Shown in pieces: positions 19,017 through 22,301 of a stretch of 22,301 bases of DNA. The position numbers and the translations under genes are program-made. Each line of letters opens with the position of its first letter. Position 1 is the first letter of the stretch. The notes under the pieces were generated by a model. That model was not told the DNA's origin. It was given only the letters and a program-made list of their open reading frames with translations, and ran no database searches. This DNA comes from Hymenopellis radicata (taxonomy: Eukaryota; Basidiomycota; Agaricomycetes; Agaricales; Physalacriaceae), in assembly GCA_015501595.1 (NCBI GenBank), contig JADNRX010000790.1, positions 1 to 22,301 on the forward strand, given 5' to 3'.

Positions 19017-19658
19017 CTAGACCAATGCCTCCCCGACAGTGAAATGGACGTGATCGCCCTCGCCAAGGGTAAGCCTAACAGGCAGCCTTGGGTCGATCCT
19101 CACAGGGGCACTACTCCCAACATAGAAATCGCCCCTCTGGAATCCCCTCGTAATAGCATTGGTCTCTTCCTCTGTGAGATTCCTCGGCCGCTTGGCTGGG
19201 CGAAAGGTGCTGGAAGAAGCGCCAGTAAAGGCGCCGTTGTAGTCGTAGTACTGGGTGGTGTGGGTGTTGGCGGGGGGAGCGGGGGTGCTGTAAGATGGGG
19301 GAGGGGCAGGGGCGGGTGCGGAGGAGAGGAAGGTTGTTTGGGAGGGATCGACTGTGGTGGAAGTTGGAGGGGCGGAGGAGGGCGTTGAGGGAGGGTGGGA
19401 TGGATGGTCGGGATCAGGGTAGGCGCAGGATGGGCCGAGGCCGCGCTTGAGGCAGGACTGGCATGGGAGGACTCTGAGCAGCGGGTCTTGCCGGTGTGGC
19501 AGGCGACGCAGGCGCGGCGAACGGACGGTGCTTTGGCTGTACGGTTATCAGGATAAAAAGGAAATTGAATATATTGAATTAAACCTACGTTTACGCTGAG
19601 CGTCAACGGACTGTGGCTGTGGATCGAGGTTGTTGTTGTCTGGAGGGATGGCCGACAT
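19017..19658 (-). pseudogene. Zn2Cys6 fungal transcription factor, one-base frameshift in the zinc cluster
   Basis: This is a DNA-binding regulator of the fungal binuclear zinc cluster family. Exon 1 (19658-19589) starts with ATG and MSAIPPDNNNLDPQPQ. A 52-nt intron (19588-19537, GTAGGT to ACAG) leads in phase to RRACVACHTGKTRC, which holds the first three cysteines (C-x2-C-x6-C). One base then appears missing at about 19469-19475: the next three cysteines (CQSC, then PSC with spacing C-x2-C-x8-C) lie in a different frame. That frame stays open for about 150 codons to TAG 19017, through a Pro/Ser/Thr-rich middle and a conserved-looking C-terminus (RIDPRLPVRLTLGEGDHVHF). The corrected length would be about 196 aa. 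It is either a very recent pseudogene or a sequencing error at a short G run. It shares its promoter with the bHLH gene. Confidence 0.85.
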
Positions 19659-19800
19659 TCCGGGCTCTGGGTTCGATTTCGGACGGCGGTGGTGGTCGGT
19701 GGGGAAGGTGCGCCGGCGATATCCGGCCCCAGGGGTTTAAGGGTTATATAAGTGGACACCTGGGGCCGGCCACCAGTCCCTGCTACTGACCACCACGACG
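19659..19800. promoter_or_regulatory. Shared divergent promoter with TATA box inside an inverted repeat
   Basis: Only 142 bp separate the two start codons. TATATAAG at 19745-19752 serves the plus-strand bHLH gene (ATG 49 bp downstream, A at -3). It sits at the centre of a perfect 11-bp inverted repeat, CCGGCCCCAGG (19723-19733) and CCTGGGGCCGG (19759-19769), 25 nt apart. A CACCTG E-box overlaps the right arm at 19757-19762. No TATA box is evident for the minus-strand gene. Confidence 0.7.
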
Positions 19801-20514
19801 ATGGACCACAACCCGTACAATCATCATCATCACCAGCAGCAGCTCCACTATGATTATCCTCCGCCGCCTCCACTCCCACCGAGTGCCGAGCTATTCGCAC
19901 CAGAGGAGACCACAGACTTGTTTGGCTTTCTCGACCAGTTTGGCGGGGGTGAACCGCTGGAATATGTTCAACATAATTCCATCAACTTTTGGGATTATCC
20001 TGGTCCATCATCCGCCCCATTCGATTGGAACATACCGACACCACGCCACCAGCTACCTACGCCTCCGACACCAAAGAGTGCTCCAGCAGACGTATATGCT
20101 CATCATCAATCATTCCATTCACAACCGCCTCCTCCTCCTCCACCACCACCGATGACTGCACCTCTACCTCATCACGCACAAGCACCCCCGCCCCCTCCTC
20201 AGCAGCAGCAGCAGCCGCCCACACCGACGGCTACTCCCCGTACCGCATCCAAGCCACTCCTCTCCACTCCACAGAAACGACTCAACCACATCCTCTCAGA
20301 ACAGAAACGGCGCAACGCTATCCGTGACGGCTACGCTCAGCTCATAGCTCTACTCGGTGACCCCTCCTCCGCCATGCCCAGTCGAGGGCGTCCAAAGGGG
20401 CGGGGGAAGAACACAAAGGGCAAGAGCGGCGTCCTCTTCCGCGCCGTAGAGTACATCAGATGGCTCGAGGAGGGCCGCGACGCTCTCCGTGAAGAGGTGG
20501 AAAGGAGGAGGTAG
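19801..20514 (+). CDS. bHLH transcription factor with AT-hook-like loop (237 aa)
   Basis: This is a nuclear DNA-binding regulator. The N-terminus is His/Gln/Pro-rich (HHHH at 8-11, nine prolines at 109-117, PPPPPQQQQQPP at 129-140), typical of an activation region. The basic region (QKRLNHILSEQKRRNAIR, about 158-175) has H163, E167 and R171, the pattern that predicts CACGTG-type E-box binding. Helix 1 runs to about 185. The long loop contains RGRPKGRGK (195-203), an AT-hook-like core. Helix 2 (KSGVLFRAVEYIRWLEEG, 208-225) runs into a short coiled end rich in Glu/Arg. There is no intron, and the ATG follows the TATA box at normal spacing. It is divergent from the Zn2Cys6 gene. The family is broadly Ino4/Cbf1-like; the target genes cannot be told. 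Confidence 0.9.
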   Translation: MDHNPYNHHHHQQQLHYDYPPPPPLPPSAELFAPEETTDLFGFLDQFGGGEPLEYVQHNSINFWDYPGPSSAPFDWNIPTPRHQLPTPPTPKSAPADVYAHHQSFHSQPPPPPPPPPMTAPLPHHAQAPPPPPQQQQQPPTPTATPRTASKPLLSTPQKRLNHILSEQKRRNAIRDGYAQLIALLGDPSSAMPSRGRPKGRGKNTKGKSGVLFRAVEYIRWLEEGRDALREEVERRR

Positions 20515-21029
20515 CCCTACGCGTCTTTTCACATTCACATGGCAGACGCGTCCGCGGATCTCTGGTTCACATGTGATTCTAAGCCCTCTTCCCCAACATG
20601 TGAATATTCCATGACGCATACAACAAGAGGGACACGTACGTTATTCTTATAGCTATACCCGTGTAGAATTTAAAGAGCAACTTGTATCAGCACATTGAGT
20701 AGCATCACACTTTTACTGTAGTAAATCTACCGTAGTGAAAAACAGACTTTGCTTTAAGGAACACCTCGTCCTGAAAACCTCAGGCAGATCCGCGGTGACT
20801 AGTTCAATTTAACCACGAGTCTACATCCAGCCACGATTAAGCTGTAATGACAAGACTTCGCCGGCTCACAAGTATTATGAAGCAATCCGAGTGCACACGC
20901 AGGACGCACAGTCGAGAACTAAGAATTTCCAAAACGTAGGCGCAAAGCAAGGAACTACTTTTTCAGTTAATCCTCGAGTCCACGTACTTATAGTGATGCC
21001 GTGACCTAACGCGCTTCTTGTGAGTCGAC
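20515..21029. other. 3' flank of the bHLH gene
   Basis: No supported gene. Several CACATGTG/ACATGTGA words occur at 20535-20605. An imperfect hairpin (TTTTACTGTAG with CTACCGTAGTGAAAA) lies near 20710-20745. Confidence 0.4.
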
Positions 21030-22260
21030 GGGAAAAAGTAGATGGATACTCGGCCATTCAGGCGGAGACGTACCGGTGCGTCAAACGCCCACGGGAGAGA
21101 CGACCAAGAACACCTCACACGAGGCAAGTCATCCCCACAACAAGTTCAAGGTTCTGAGGCAGAGCAGACGAGTGGATCCGACCAACTTGACAAAGACAAA
21201 GCAGTCGCAAAAAGATCGCCTTCGTGACGTGCCAAAGTATACAGAGAACATAGCTGATGGGCTACGAGCACTCGGCCTGGGACGTCGAGTTGATGCTCAA
21301 TATGCCTACAATTAGCGAGTAAAGATGGATACCCCCATGAGAGAGAACTGATCTTTGAGCAGGAACACAATACGGAGGACTGTTCGCTGCGCACAAGTAT
21401 AAGAGGGGGCGCACACAGAAGCGAGCCTGCATACTCTGAGGGGTCGGCACGTTGAGTCGATGGACTTGACATGTAAGCAGAAGAAAAAAAGGTAGCTTAT
21501 GTTAATGCCTTCATGGGGCGAAGACAGTGCCGATGTGCCATACGCCCGCGGGAGAGTTGAGCAAGGACACGTCACGGTAGCAAGTCGTCGTCCTGAGAGG
21601 TCGGAAAATCAGTCACCCGCCAGCACGAATACAACAAAGGGCGTAGCTACCTTAGCGTGCTCGGGGTGGAAAGTCGAGTCCACGAACTTGAGGAGAAGCA
21701 GGAAGAGAAAAATGTTTTACGAAATTCCCTTATGAGGCGCAGACAGAGCCGATGTGTCACACGCCCACGGGAGAGGCGGGCAAGAACAGGCAATCAAAAG
21801 AAATTCCAGGCATAAGGGGTCGAGTGTGCTTGAAAAAGTCAAAGAAAACAGTTACAGATCACAAACGTCACCATAACAGAGGATGTAGCTGGTGCGCTAC
21901 GAGCCTGTATAGTAAGTATACTCGCGCTCGGACCTTGGATCGATGAACTTGACATGTACCAGTGAGCAGAAGAGAAAAAGAAACTTGGCTTGGGCCACTG
22001 CCTATTAATTGGGCGACAACGAAGCCGGTGCGCCAGACGCCCATGGGAGAGACACAACAAGCAGGAGCCCAGTCATCGTGAGGGATGAAGGATATAGCTG
22101 TTTACTGTATAAGATCAATACAGTAAAACGAACGCACAAAGGGACGTTGCCTCGAGAGGGGAAAAAAACCCCGCTCTACCACTTGCGTGTGCTAAGGCAG
22201 ACGGAGCCGGTATGCCAGACGCCCACTGAGAGTCGAGTACTAGGGTCACGTCCAATACAC
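21030..22260. repeat. Degenerate tandem repeat array, unit about 190-280 bp
   Basis: The motif GAGCCGGTGCGCCAGACGCC followed by CACGGGAGAGAC recurs at about 21063, 21516, 21733, 22011 and 22196. Each of the middle copies is preceded by a GAGCAGAAGAGAAAAAG-like purine-rich piece and a GAACTTGACATGTA-like piece. No coding frame spans the units. The array may extend beyond the right edge. Confidence 0.7.
22101..22127. repeat. Perfect 10-bp hairpin
   Basis: TTTACTGTAT at 22101-22110 and ATACAGTAAA at 22118-22127 with a 7-nt loop. It lies between two units of the right-hand repeat array. Confidence 0.7.
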
Positions 22261-22301
22261 AGTAGAAAACAAGACCAAGAGAAAATGGGGAAAGACCAAC
22301 T

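Noticed and set aside
19660..19690. GGGTTCGATTTCGG resembling a tRNA B box
   Set aside because: No acceptor, D or anticodon arm can be built around it; it lies in the regulator promoter.
19100..19900. 266-codon minus-strand frame as one protein
   Set aside because: It reads through the shared promoter, the intron and, after the frameshift, the wrong frame of the Zn2Cys6 gene; the spliced model explains the sequence better.

Overview
The window looks like nuclear DNA of a filamentous fungus, most likely a basidiomycete (Agaricomycetes). The reasons are many spliceosomal introns of about 45-70 nt with GTRNGT donors and CTAAC/CTGAC branch sites, a Zn2Cys6 regulator beside a Pro/His-rich bHLH regulator, two nuclear-type tRNA genes with Pol III terminators, and a retroelement whose Gag and RT resemble DIRS-like elements of Agaricomycetes. 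Family calls are recognition by eye, not database hits.

Layout: (1) 1-2662, minus strand: the gag and RT part of a retrotransposon, running off the left edge, with a frameshift after the RT core. (2) 3144-4530: two fragmentary genes tail to tail. One is an unrecognised plus-strand 3' fragment; the other is a spliced minus-strand TFIIS-like gene with domains I and II but no C-terminal zinc ribbon. (3) 4621-4691: tRNA-Gly(GCC). (4) 4996-5210: the 5' stub of a secreted-protein gene with TATA box and signal peptide. (5) 6230-8480: a decayed repeat array, followed by an intron-containing tRNA-His(GTG) at 8547-8643. (6) 8.7-17 kb: a gene-poor stretch of intron-rich coding remnants, three minisatellite blocks separated by intron-like spacers, and two AAGTCAAC-rich arrays in opposite orientation (about 11.9-12.2 and 16.2-16.5 kb). 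(7) 17014-17259: a complete MITE with TA duplications. (8) 19017-20514: a divergent regulator pair, Zn2Cys6 (minus) and bHLH (plus), sharing a 142-bp promoter whose TATA box sits at the centre of an inverted repeat. (9) 21030-22260: a second degenerate tandem array.

The regulator pair and the two tRNAs are the best candidates for working genes, although the Zn2Cys6 gene carries a one-base frameshift inside its zinc cluster as sequenced. Most of the remainder is transposon-derived or decaying duplicated material. No complete new system is evident. The most unusual structures are the minisatellite/intron alternation at 12.3-13.5 kb, the TATA-centred inverted repeat, and the truncated but cleanly spliced TFIIS gene.
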